Shown here one piece after another: positions 24,909 to 33,829 of a stretch of 64,000 bases of DNA (position 1 is the first letter of the stretch; every line of letters starts with the position of its first letter). A program made the position numbers and the translations under genes. This DNA comes from an uncultured Alphaproteobacteria bacterium (GTDB lineage: Bacteria; Pseudomonadota; Alphaproteobacteria; Micavibrionales; Micavibrionaceae), in assembly GCA_937923625.1 (NCBI GenBank), contig CALDTV010000001.1, positions 36,330 through 100,329 on the forward strand. The letters run 5' to 3'. The notes under the pieces were generated by a model that was not told the DNA's origin, ran no database searches, and saw only the letters and a list, made by a program, of their open reading frames with translations.

Positions 24909-25493
24909 GTGGCCTCCAATAATACTTCCGGCGCAGCAGCCATGAGATATGCGACCGCATTGGTCGATATAGCCAAAGAATCCGGCAAGATTGATGCCGT
25001 GGAAAAAGATTTAAACGAGTTCGAGGCGATGTTAGCCGCTTCCAATGATCTATGGGATATGGTGCGTTCGCCTTTGATTTCCCGCAAAGACCAGCAACAA
25101 GCCGTTCAAGCGATTGCGAAAACAGCATCTTTCCAAGATATTACATCAAATTTTTTAGCCCTGCTGGCGCAAAACCGTCGTTTAAGTTCCGTTGTCCCGA
25201 TTATGAATGCCGTGCGCATGGAAATGTCAAGGATGCGCGGCGAAGTGAAGGCAGATGTTCAATCCGCCTTTAAACTGACGCCAGAACAAGAAAAAGCCTT
25301 GCAAGAATCACTAACAAAGGCAATGGGGCAGACCGTTGCAGTAAATGTGAGTGTTCAAGAAGATTTAATCGGTGGCATGGTTGTAACCGTTGGATCACAG
25401 ATGATTGATGATTCAGTTAAGCGTAAGTTAGAGCGTTTGAAAATTGCGATGAAATCAGGCGCGAATAATAACAAAAGTGAGGAAGCCGCCTAA
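24909..25493 (+). CDS. atpH: ATP synthase F1 delta subunit
   Basis: Delta (OSCP-like) subunit of the F1Fo ATP synthase, joining the peripheral stalk to the top of the alpha3beta3 head. 194 aa. The pattern is typical: RYATALVDIAKESGKIDAV at the N-terminus, then LLAQNRRLSSVVPIMNA, and QEDLIGGMVVTVGSQMIDDSVKRKL near the C-terminus. The start is GTG at 24909 with AAAGGGA upstream. It opens the operon atpHAGDC. The gap to atpA holds an inverted-repeat element (25500-25644) rather than a gene. Confidence 0.96.
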   Translation: MASNNTSGAAAMRYATALVDIAKESGKIDAVEKDLNEFEAMLAASNDLWDMVRSPLISRKDQQQAVQAIAKTASFQDITSNFLALLAQNRRLSSVVPIMNAVRMEMSRMRGEVKADVQSAFKLTPEQEKALQESLTKAMGQTVAVNVSVQEDLIGGMVVTVGSQMIDDSVKRKLERLKIAMKSGANNNKSEEAA

Positions 25494-25499
25494 TATATT

Positions 25500-25644
25500 C
25501 GTTCATTTGAAGAACGCAAAGAAGGCGCAACAAGATTGAAAAGAAATATAATTTTTTAAATAAAGAATAAATGTGATTATTGAGAATAATTTTAAATATT
25601 AACACTGCGCCCGTCGCGTAACCTTTGCGGCCTTGGCGTGAACG
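25500..25644 (+). repeat. gene-less element with 32-bp imperfect terminal inverted repeats
   Basis: The left end 25500-25531 (CGTTCATTTGAAGAACGCAA...) and the reverse complement of 25613-25644 (CGTTCACGCCAAGGCCGCAA...) agree at 21 of 32 positions. Both contain roughly ten-base-spaced GCAAAG/GCG units. The inside is AT-rich and codes for nothing. It fills nearly the whole atpH-atpA gap and looks like a small relative of the GxxExxY cassette 1.6 kb downstream. Confidence 0.55.
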
Positions 25645-25667
25645 AAAACTTAAGAGGAAAATGAAAA

Positions 25668-27218
25668 ATGGAAATTAAAGCAGCTGAAATATCCGAGATC
25701 CTAAAAAAGCAGATCGCTGATTTTAGTGCGCAAGCAGACGTCGCAGAGATTGGCCAAGTGCTCTCCGTTGGGGATGGTGTTGCCCGTGTTTATGGTTTGG
25801 ATAATGTACGCGCTGGTGAAATGGTTGAATTTCCAGGGGGCATTAAAGGGATGGCATTGAACCTTGAGCTTGATAATGTGGGGGTGGTTATCTTTGGTTC
25901 TGACCGTGATATTAAAGAAGGTGATATTGTTCGCCGTACAGGTGAGATTGTTCAAGTGCCAGTTGGTAAAGAGCTTCTGGGCCGCGTTGTAGATGGTCTT
26001 GGTAACCCAATTGATGGCAAAGGCCCATTAAACGCAAAAGAGTTCAGCCGTGTTGAAGTGAAGGCGCCGGGCATTATTCCGCGTAAATCGGTTCATGAGC
26101 CAATGCAATCAGGTATTAAAGCGATTGATGCGCTTGTCCCTGTTGGTCGTGGTCAGCGTGAGCTTATTATTGGTGACCGTCAGACAGGTAAAACAGCGGT
26201 GGCGGTTGATGCGATCATTAACCAAAAATCTGTGAACTCTGACAAAGATGCTTCAAAGCATATGTATTGCGTGTATGTCGCGATTGGCCAAAAACGTTCA
26301 ACGGTGGCACAGCTTGTAAAAGAGTTAGAAGAAAATGGTGCGATGGAATACTCAATCGTTGTTGCGGCAACCGCGTCTGATCCTGCACCAATGCAATTCC
26401 TTGCACCTTACACGGGCTGTGCGATGGGTGAATATTTCTTGAATAACGGTATGCATGCCTTGATGGTATATGATGATTTATCAAAGCAAGCTGTTGCTTA
26501 TCGTCAAATGTCACTTCTTCTTCGTCGTCCGCCGGGACGTGAAGCGTACCCTGGGGATGTTTTCTACATTCACTCTCGTTTGTTGGAGCGTTCATGTAAA
26601 TTAAACGAAGAAAATGGCTCTGGCTCTCTAACGGCGCTTCCTGTGATTGAAACACAAGCGGGTGACGTGTCGGCATATATTCCAACAAACGTGATTTCGA
26701 TTACGGATGGTCAGATTTTCTTGGAAACGGACTTGTTCTTTAAAGGTATTCGTCCTGCGATTAACGTTGGTTTGTCGGTGTCGCGTGTTGGCTCTTCTGC
26801 GCAAACAAAGGCGATGAAACAAGTTTCTGGCTCTATTAAATTGGAGCTGGCGCAATATCGCGAAATGGAAGCGTTTGCGCAATTTGCCTCTGACCTTGAT
26901 CCTGCAACGCAAAAATTGCTTGCCCGTGGTGCGCGTCTGACACAACTTTTGAAACAACCACAATACTCACCGCTGACAATGGCGGAACAAGTTTTTGTAA
27001 TTTACGCTGGAACAAATGGATTCCTTGATGACGTTGAAGTGGCGGATGTCTCTGATTTTGAAAATCGTTTGTTGGATGATGTCCGCGCAAACGGTCAAAG
27101 CATTTTAGACACAATCACTGCGCAACAAAAATTAGATGATGGTGTGAAGAGTGAGATGAGCAGCTTCTTAGATCAATTCACCAAGTCATATTTATCCGTC
27201 AATAAAAAAGCGGCTTAA
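25668..27218 (+). CDS. atpA: ATP synthase F1 alpha subunit
   Basis: Non-catalytic nucleotide-binding alpha subunit of the F1 head. 516 aa. An N-terminal beta-barrel (residues 25-95) is followed by the P-loop [10 protein letters not shown] (169-178) and the alpha/beta signature region [22 protein letters not shown] helical C-terminal domain follows. AAGAGGAAA before ATG 25668 gives a good ribosome site. atpG does not follow directly; a 435-bp cassette with a nuclease-like gene lies between. Confidence 0.98.
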   Translation: MEIKAAEISEILKKQIADFSAQADVAEIGQVLSVGDGVARVYGLDNVRAGEMVEFPGGIKGMALNLELDNVGVVIFGSDRDIKEGDIVRRTGEIVQVPVGKELLGRVVDGLGNPIDGKGPLNAKEFSRVEVKAPGIIPRKSVHEPMQSGIKAIDALVPVGRGQRELIIGDRQTGKTAVAVDAIINQKSVNSDKDASKHMYCVYVAIGQKRSTVAQLVKELEENGAMEYSIVVAATASDPAPMQFLAPYTGCAMGEYFLNNGMHALMVYDDLSKQAVAYRQMSLLLRRPPGREAYPGDVFYIHSRLLERSCKLNEENGSGSLTALPVIETQAGDVSAYIPTNVISITDGQIFLETDLFFKGIRPAINVGLSVSRVGSSAQTKAMKQVSGSIKLELAQYREMEAFAQFASDLDPATQKLLARGARLTQLLKQPQYSPLTMAEQVFVIYAGTNGFLDDVEVADVSDFENRLLDDVRANGQSILDTITAQQKLDDGVKSEMSSFLDQFTKSYLSVNKKAA

Positions 27219-27229
27219 GTTTTTTTAAA

Positions 27230-27664
27230 ACCACGAATGGACATGAATAGACACGAATTAATGCATAACGTGACCCAAATTAAAGATGAAGCATATGATA
27301 TCACTGGCGCAGCCATGGATGTTTTAAATGTGCTGGGACATGGATTTAATGAAAAAGTCTATGAAAATGCTCTGGCGGTTGAATTTGATATAAGAAAAAT
27401 TAATTATCAAAAACAGCCCAAATTTGATGTGGTTTATAAAGATCAAAATATAGGTCATTATGTTCCTGATTTTGTTGCAAACGGCTTGATTATTGAGATT
27501 AAAACAATTGATAAAATTGGTTCTAATGAGATTGGACAGGTTTTAAATTACCTCAAAGTGACGGGGATTAAATCAGGAGTTATTTTAAATTTTAAGAATT
27601 CTAAATTGGAATGGAAAAGGGTATCACTGTAAAATATTCATGTTTATTCGTGTCTATTCGTGGT
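27230..27664 (+). mobile_element. GxxExxY cassette bounded by 29-bp inverted repeats
   Basis: The left end 27230-27258 begins ACCACGAATGGACATGAATA. The reverse complement of the right end 27636-27664 begins ACCACGAATAGACACGAATA. The two agree at 25 of 29 positions, and all four differences are transitions. Each end is built from about three 10-base CACGAATRGA-like units. The cassette carries exactly one gene and sits between atpA and atpG, starting 11 bp after the atpA stop. I see no target duplication or transposase, so mobility is inferred. Confidence 0.65.
27261..27632 (+). CDS. GxxExxY protein, PD-(D/E)XK nuclease-like
   Basis: A small protein with the naming motif in GHGFNEKVYENAL (G-F-N-E-K-V-Y) and a PD-(D/E)XK-like core YVPDFVANGLIIEIKTI (D, then E-x-K). 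This matches the GxxExxY / PDDEXK_3 family, whose biological role is not settled. I take ATG 27261 (MHNVTQIKDEAYD) as start because the earlier in-frame ATGs (27237, 27243) lie inside the terminal repeat; with 27237 the product is 131 aa. It is encoded within the atp operon, so it is probably co-transcribed with ATP synthase genes. Confidence 0.8.
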   Translation: MHNVTQIKDEAYDITGAAMDVLNVLGHGFNEKVYENALAVEFDIRKINYQKQPKFDVVYKDQNIGHYVPDFVANGLIIEIKTIDKIGSNEIGQVLNYLKVTGIKSGVILNFKNSKLEWKRVSL

Positions 27665-27678
27665 GAAAAATTGAAAAT

Positions 27679-28602
27679 ATGCCAAGTTTAAAAGAATATA
27701 GAGATCGCATTGCTTCTGTTAAGTCGACGAAGAAAATTACGTCGGCGATGAAAATGGTGGCGGCGTCAAAGCTGAAAAAAGCGCAAGACCAAGCCGAAGC
27801 GTCACAACCTTATGCGAAAGCGATGGGCGAAATGTTAAGCCGTGTTGCCGCGGGCGTGACCGTAACCGAAGCATCACCAAAATTATTGATCGGCACTGGC
27901 TCTGATCAAAATCATTTACTTGTCGTTGTGACCTCTGACCGCGGGCTCTGTGGTGGATTTAACGGAAATTTAATCCGTTTGGCGCGGTTAGAGATCGCCC
28001 GTCTTGAAGGTGAAGGTAAAACGGTTAAATTGATTACGGTTGGCCGTAAAGCGCGCGACCTTTTAAAACGCGCCCATAGCGATAAAATGCTTCATAGTTT
28101 TGTGGGCGTTGGATCAAGCAGCCGCGTTAATTTTGCAGAAGCAAACGAAATTACCCAAATGGTGCTGGAGCAGTTTGAAGCAGGCAATGTTGACGTTTGC
28201 TCAATGATTTATAACAACTTTAAATCTGTTTTGACCCAAACACCAAACGCACAACAAATCATTCCGTTTAAGCTTCCTGAACCAGAAGAGGCAAATGATA
28301 ACGCGCCAGAAACGCAGAAGGGCGAAGAAAAGCTAGATGCTTTGGCATCACCCTATTCGTTCGAGCCAGAAGAAAATGAAATTTTGGGCTTGTTACTGCC
28401 GCGTAATTTAGGCGTGCAAATGTTTCGTGCCTTACTTGATAGTGCCGCGGGGGAACAAGCTGCCCGTATGACCGCAATGGATAATGCCACGCGTAACGCG
28501 GGTGAAAAAATTAATGACCTGACACTGGTTTACAACCGTGCCCGTCAGGCCGCAATTACAAAAGAATTGATCGAAATCATTTCCGGTGCGGAAGCGGTTT
28601 AG
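27679..28602 (+). CDS. atpG: ATP synthase F1 gamma subunit
   Basis: Central rotor shaft of F1. 307 aa. The N-terminal [20 protein letters not shown] and [14 protein letters not shown] form the coiled-coil foot. The Rossmann-like part has [17 protein letters not shown]. The C-terminal coiled coil has [16 protein letters not shown] and [11 protein letters not shown]. An acidic insert ([18 protein letters not shown]) near residue 210 is common in alphaproteobacterial gamma subunits. It starts 15 bp after the right end of the inserted cassette, with no strong ribosome site. Confidence 0.97.
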   Translation: MPSLKEYRDRIASVKSTKKITSAMKMVAASKLKKAQDQAEASQPYAKAMGEMLSRVAAGVTVTEASPKLLIGTGSDQNHLLVVVTSDRGLCGGFNGNLIRLARLEIARLEGEGKTVKLITVGRKARDLLKRAHSDKMLHSFVGVGSSSRVNFAEANEITQMVLEQFEAGNVDVCSMIYNNFKSVLTQTPNAQQIIPFKLPEPEEANDNAPETQKGEEKLDALASPYSFEPEENEILGLLLPRNLGVQMFRALLDSAAGEQAARMTAMDNATRNAGEKINDLTLVYNRARQAAITKELIEIISGAEAV

Positions 28603-28638
28603 AATTTATAAGAATTAGAATTTAAAAAGAGGAAGTAA

Positions 28639-30063
<1,425 letters not shown>

Positions 30064-30072
30064 GGAGACTGA

Positions 30073-30354
30073 ATGCTCAGAAATTTTATTTCATCGTTAA
30101 GTGAAGGCAAATACGGCAAGGTTATTAAAGAATTTAACCCTGCCAAATTGTCTGAAACAGATAGAAGCTCTTTAAGCTTTCAAGTGAATGAAAAAAGTGG
30201 GCAATATATTTTAACTCTCGTTCTTCAAGAAGATGAAGGCCACGAGATTGAAAGAGAATTCTGTAACGTTGATGTGACCTGTTTAGATGACATTGAGCGT
30301 CTAATTACCGAAGTGAAAACTTATATCAAAGACACAGGAGGCCCAGATGTCTAA
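30073..30354 (+). CDS. hypothetical protein, 93 aa, first of the atpD-atpC trio
   Basis: An unrecognised soluble 93-aa protein. It has a short helical N-terminus (MLRNFISSLSEGKYGKV), a beta-rich middle (SLSFQVNEKSGQYILTLVLQ), and an acidic helical C-terminus (LDDIERLITEVKTYIKD). It starts 9 bp after the atpD stop with GGGAG. Its last 8 bases overlap the start of the next gene, whose perfect AGGAGG lies inside this gene. It is certainly in the atp transcript. A chaperone or assembly factor for F1 is only a guess from position. Confidence 0.65.
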   Translation: MLRNFISSLSEGKYGKVIKEFNPAKLSETDRSSLSFQVNEKSGQYILTLVLQEDEGHEIEREFCNVDVTCLDDIERLITEVKTYIKDTGGPDV

Positions 30355-30568
30355 AGAAGATCGTGATATTGAAAAATCCTATACAACAGATCAGTTTGTT
30401 GCCAAGCTTCGCCGTTTAGCGGATGATTTAGAGGCGGGAGAAAACTTTGAAATCCAAGTGGCTGGTGAGCGTATTTACGTGCCAAACCGCGCTGTTTTTA
30501 ACATCGAACACGAACGCGAAGATGGTGAAGAAGAATTAGAGTTTCAGCTGAAATGGACAGCTGAGTAA
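30347..30568 (+). CDS. amphi-Trp domain-containing protein
   Basis: A 73-aa protein that fits the amphi-Trp domain: EKSYTTDQFVAKLRRLADDLEAG (helix), FEIQVAGERIYVP (strands), and the ending EELEFQLKWTAE with the trademark Trp. The domain is named for this layout, and its function is unknown. A perfect AGGAGG (30336-30341) and an 8-bp overlap with the gene before suggest strong coupled translation. The stop TAA abuts the next ATG (30569). Finding it between atpD and atpC is unusual. Confidence 0.75.
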   Translation: MSKEDRDIEKSYTTDQFVAKLRRLADDLEAGENFEIQVAGERIYVPNRAVFNIEHEREDGEEELEFQLKWTAE

Positions 30569-30778
30569 ATGTGGGAAGAATACGGATTTCTTTTTATTTT
30601 ATGCGGGTTCTTATTGATCTTTCTAGGATTAACTTTCTTTTTGCAAAAGAGAACAATTAGCGACCAAGCCAGAGCGTACAAAGATTATTTAAAAGATAGC
30701 CTCTCCGTATTAGAAGAGAATAACAAACAGATAAAGCGTATAGCTGATATATTAGAAAAGAAAAATGATGGAAAATAA
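30569..30778 (+). CDS. small single-pass membrane protein, 69 aa
   Basis: One N-terminal transmembrane helix (about residues 6-26, GFLFILCGFLLIFLGLTFFL) is followed by a basic turn and a 40-residue amphipathic, probably coiled-coil tail (DYLKDSLSVLEENNKQIKRI). It has no recognisable family. Its ATG abuts the stop of the amphi-Trp gene, and its last 14 bases overlap atpC, so it is translationally coupled on both sides. The shape loosely recalls a stalk-type or membrane-anchored assembly protein, but that is inference from position. Confidence 0.6.
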   Translation: MWEEYGFLFILCGFLLIFLGLTFFLQKRTISDQARAYKDYLKDSLSVLEENNKQIKRIADILEKKNDGK

Positions 30779-31196
30779 CAACGATAATTTTGATTTTGAA
30801 TTGGTTTCACCAGAGCGCAAATTAATGTCTGAAAAAGCATGGCAAGTCACCATCCCTGGTCTTGAAGGGGATTTTGGTGTGCGGGCAAACCATGCGTCTG
30901 TTGTTGCAAGCATCCGTGCAGGTGTGGTTGAAATAATTTCAAACGAAGGCGATGCCCCAACCAAAATTTTTATCGCAGGCGGCTTCGCGGATGTTACGGC
31001 TTCAAATTGTACGATTTTAGCCGAAGAGGCGGCGATGGTTGATGATATGGATCAGGCCGTTATCGAAAAAGAAATTTCTGATGCGCAGGCCCTTATTTCT
31101 TCAGCTAAGGATGAAATAGAAAATGCGCGTGCGACGAAACAACTCGCTCTCGCTCAGGCCAAATTGGCGGCTGTTACGGGGCAAATCGCGGCCTAA
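30765..31196 (+). CDS. atpC: ATP synthase F1 epsilon subunit
   Basis: Rotor epsilon subunit of F1. 143 aa. The N-terminal beta-sandwich is clear (FELVSPERKLMSEKAWQVTIPGLEGDFGV, the conserved VSP and PG.EGDFGV blocks). The GGFADV turn follows, and a two-helix C-terminus with an Ala/Lys-rich end. It begins inside the membrane-protein gene before it (14-bp overlap); the start could equally be the second ATG at 30768. It closes the operon. Confidence 0.95.
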   Translation: MMENNNDNFDFELVSPERKLMSEKAWQVTIPGLEGDFGVRANHASVVASIRAGVVEIISNEGDAPTKIFIAGGFADVTASNCTILAEEAAMVDDMDQAVIEKEISDAQALISSAKDEIENARATKQLALAQAKLAAVTGQIAA

Positions 31197-31258
31197 TCTA
31201 TCGCGTAAAAAACTGCTCTTATTACAGGATCGTTTGTTACTTTGGACGGCGGTCTGGT

Positions 31259-31714
31259 TTAAGGGGCTGGTTTTAAACTATCAGGCACGAAACATCCTGC
31301 TTCGATTTGCGCTGTAAATATTACTTCTTTTTCTTTGGCTAGTTGTGCCGCGTATCTAAATTGTCCACCTTTATCACCATCAATTATATTTTCTGCGTAT
31401 TTTTTTGCATTGTTTAATGTTTCGTGACCTGCTGCAATACGCCCTAGCAAGGTTTGGCGTTGCCGCGCTTCTGAACCAAAAGCTATTGATGTGGAAGCAT
31501 TTTCTATGGCTTCACCTTCTAATCTTTGTTGAAGATGCGCTAAATCACCGCAGCTTTGCTTAAAATCGCGCCCTGCTTCTCTTATTGTCGCAACCCCTTT
31601 ATCTGGGCTCGCCATGATAAAAGTAAAGCGCCCTTCAATGGTTTCGTCTGCAAACGCTGGCAAACTTGAACCCAGTGTTGCTAATGTTGCTGCTGCTAAT
31701 GCTTTTCTAATCAT
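31259..31714 (-). CDS. secreted hypothetical protein, 151 aa
   Basis: I place the start at 31714 (MIRKALAAATLATLGSSLPA), which gives a clean Sec signal peptide with likely cleavage after PAFA. A longer form from 31771 would put 19 residues before it. The mature protein is mostly helical, with two cysteines (QSCGDLA and AGCFVPD) that could pair in the periplasm. I do not recognise a family. It converges with atpC across 62 bp that hold no clear terminator. Confidence 0.65.
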   Translation of the reverse strand: MIRKALAAATLATLGSSLPAFADETIEGRFTFIMASPDKGVATIREAGRDFKQSCGDLAHLQQRLEGEAIENASTSIAFGSEARQRQTLLGRIAAGHETLNNAKKYAENIIDGDKGGQFRYAAQLAKEKEVIFTAQIEAGCFVPDSLKPAP

Positions 31715-31775
31715 AATATCACTTTCAAAATTAATTATTCTGTAAATAATTATAATATGGCAAATTGTCAAGGGG

Positions 31776-32525
31776 TTATTTTAAAATAACGCGACGTAAA
31801 CCAATAAAACTATTGGTTAGAAAAATTTTATTGGCGGCGTGTAGGCGTTCGGGAGAGATGGTTTCTTCTATGACGTGTCGTTCAAGCACAATATTTTTAC
31901 GTGTCACGCCCGCAAGTACCCCATCATTAAGCGGCGGGGTGATCAGGGTTTCGTTTTCTTCAATAAAAATATTGCTTGTCGCGCCACAGATAATATTGCC
32001 TTTTGTGTTTGTTAAAATGGCTTCTTCCGCGCCTCTCTGTTTAGCGGCGCGTCGTGCGGCATAAGATCTTGCGTAATCAAGCCTTTTACAATTTTCTAAT
32101 AGACATCCTGCGATACGTGGATAATCCGTTATCACGGCGCAAGTAATTGGTGTTTCGGGCGGGGCAGGGCAATTTGCAACATCAATAAGAACGGTTAATT
32201 TTTTTGCAGGCGCAAGAGGCGCAGAGACCTCGCCGCCCGTTACCGTTGTACGAATACGGGCATAGCCATTAGAAGCATTATTTTTTTGCATGAGAGCGAT
32301 ACAAATTTTCTGAAATTGATTCAGCGTTAAGTCGGGCGTTAGGCCAATGACAATTTTACTATCATGAAGGATACGGTTAAAATGATCTTCGGCATGCACA
32401 AATTCACCATCTTTTGCGGCCATGGAATCAAAAATACCAATAGCCGTGGTGAAGCCGCAATCACGGTGAGAGATAAGCGGAGCAATGTCTTCGACATATT
32501 GGCCATTAAAATAAATAAGGCTCAT
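31776..32525 (-). CDS. pabC: class IV aminotransferase, probable aminodeoxychorismate lyase
   Basis: PLP-dependent fold-type IV protein of 249 aa. The N-terminus has YFNGQYVEDIAPLISHRDCGF. The PLP lysine is probably K147 in ENCKRLDYA, with TNTKGNIICGATSNIF downstream as the cofactor phosphate site. Because it follows pabB by 5 bp in the same direction, I infer 4-amino-4-deoxychorismate lyase (p-aminobenzoate for folate) rather than branched-chain or D-amino acid aminotransferase. Those alternatives remain possible by sequence. Confidence 0.75.
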   Translation of the reverse strand: MSLIYFNGQYVEDIAPLISHRDCGFTTAIGIFDSMAAKDGEFVHAEDHFNRILHDSKIVIGLTPDLTLNQFQKICIALMQKNNASNGYARIRTTVTGGEVSAPLAPAKKLTVLIDVANCPAPPETPITCAVITDYPRIAGCLLENCKRLDYARSYAARRAAKQRGAEEAILTNTKGNIICGATSNIFIEENETLITPPLNDGVLAGVTRKNIVLERHVIEETISPERLHAANKIFLTNSFIGLRRVILK

Positions 32526-32530
32526 ATTCT

Positions 32531-33829
32531 TTATCCTTTAAAACTTTCAAAAATTTTAGATGCTTTATCCAAGCTTTCTTTTAATTCATTTTCTGGTATG
32601 GAGTCGCTAACAATTCCGCTTCCTGTTTGTAAATATGCTTTGTTGTTTTTGTAAATTAGGGTGCGGATGATTATGTTGGTGTCTATGTCACCATTAAAAT
32701 CAATATAACCCATTGCGCCAAAAGACGGCCCGCGTTTTGTTGGTTCTAACTCTTCTATAATCTCCATCGCGCGTATTTTGGGCGCACCAGAAATTGATCC
32801 CCCAGGAAAACAAGCTTTGAGAAGGTCGATAGCTGTTTTGTCTTTTTGTAAAACACCACGGACAATCGAAACAAGATGGTGTAGCCCTTCAAATGTTTCT
32901 AGCTGACATAGCGTGGGCACAGTAACTGAATGAAAGTCACAAACGCGGGAGAGATCATTGCGGAGTAAATCTACGATCATTATATTTTCGGCGCGGTCTT
33001 TAGCGCTTTTTTCTAAAATTTCTTGTGGCTGTGAAGAAGGAAGCGTTCCTTTGATAGGGCGGGTTTCGACCATGCCGTTTTCTACTTTTATAAACCGTTC
33101 AGGCGATGAAGAAACGAGCTGCATGTCACCAAAGTTCATATAGGCAGAAAAAGGAGCAGGATTTTCAACGCGTAGTTTCTTATAATGGGTAAAGTTATTG
33201 AAATTTTCGGGTAGATCTGCCTCGAAACGGCGTGTGAGGCAAGCTTGGTATATTTCTCCTACCTTGATATATTCTATGACTTTTTCGATATCGTTTAGAT
33301 ACTCACTCTTAGATTTATTTGTTTTCCAGTTCTTTTCGCTGATAGGAAGTGTTGAGGTTTTTGTTTTTTCAGGAAATTCTTTATTCCCAATTTTCCATGC
33401 TTTATTATTTTGATGATCAAATGCCAAGACATTAGTGTAAATGCCGATACAGGCATCAGGAGCATTAATATCGTCATCGTTGAGGTCGGGAAGCGTTTCG
33501 ATTTGTCGCCCAAGGTCATAACCAAAATATCCTGCCGCCCCGCCGATAAAGGGAATGTCGATATCTTTTTGGATGTTGTAACTTTGTAATCGGCTATCTA
33601 AAAATTTAAAAAAATCTGTTTCTTTAATCGTTTTACCATTATGGGTGATAACATTGTTTTTTGTTTCAATTATTTCTGTGGGGTTCCAGCAAATGAAGCT
33701 CCAATTATTTAAGGCGTGGCAGTGCATATTGCTATCTAAAAAAAGCGCATAGGGTTGTTCTGCTATACTTTCAAAACATTCAACGGCATTGCCGCCTTGC
33801 CATTCTTTGATGATTAAATTTTCACTCAT
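32531..33829 (-). CDS. pabB: aminodeoxychorismate synthase component I
   Basis: Chorismate-utilising enzyme of 432 aa that aminates chorismate in p-aminobenzoate synthesis. The C-terminal chorismate-binding domain shows YQACLTRRFEADLP, SPERFIKVENG.VETRPIKGT, and the hallmark FPGGSISGAPKIRAMEII. No glutamine amidotransferase domain is fused and no pabA is in the window. Its ATG overlaps the stop of the dinG-like gene (ATGA, 33826-33829), so it is translated by coupling. The pabC-like gene follows after 5 bp. Anthranilate synthase I is a less likely alternative. Confidence 0.88.
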   Translation of the reverse strand: MSENLIIKEWQGGNAVECFESIAEQPYALFLDSNMHCHALNNWSFICWNPTEIIETKNNVITHNGKTIKETDFFKFLDSRLQSYNIQKDIDIPFIGGAAGYFGYDLGRQIETLPDLNDDDINAPDACIGIYTNVLAFDHQNNKAWKIGNKEFPEKTKTSTLPISEKNWKTNKSKSEYLNDIEKVIEYIKVGEIYQACLTRRFEADLPENFNNFTHYKKLRVENPAPFSAYMNFGDMQLVSSSPERFIKVENGMVETRPIKGTLPSSQPQEILEKSAKDRAENIMIVDLLRNDLSRVCDFHSVTVPTLCQLETFEGLHHLVSIVRGVLQKDKTAIDLLKACFPGGSISGAPKIRAMEIIEELEPTKRGPSFGAMGYIDFNGDIDTNIIIRTLIYKNNKAYLQTGSGIVSDSIPENELKESLDKASKIFESFKG

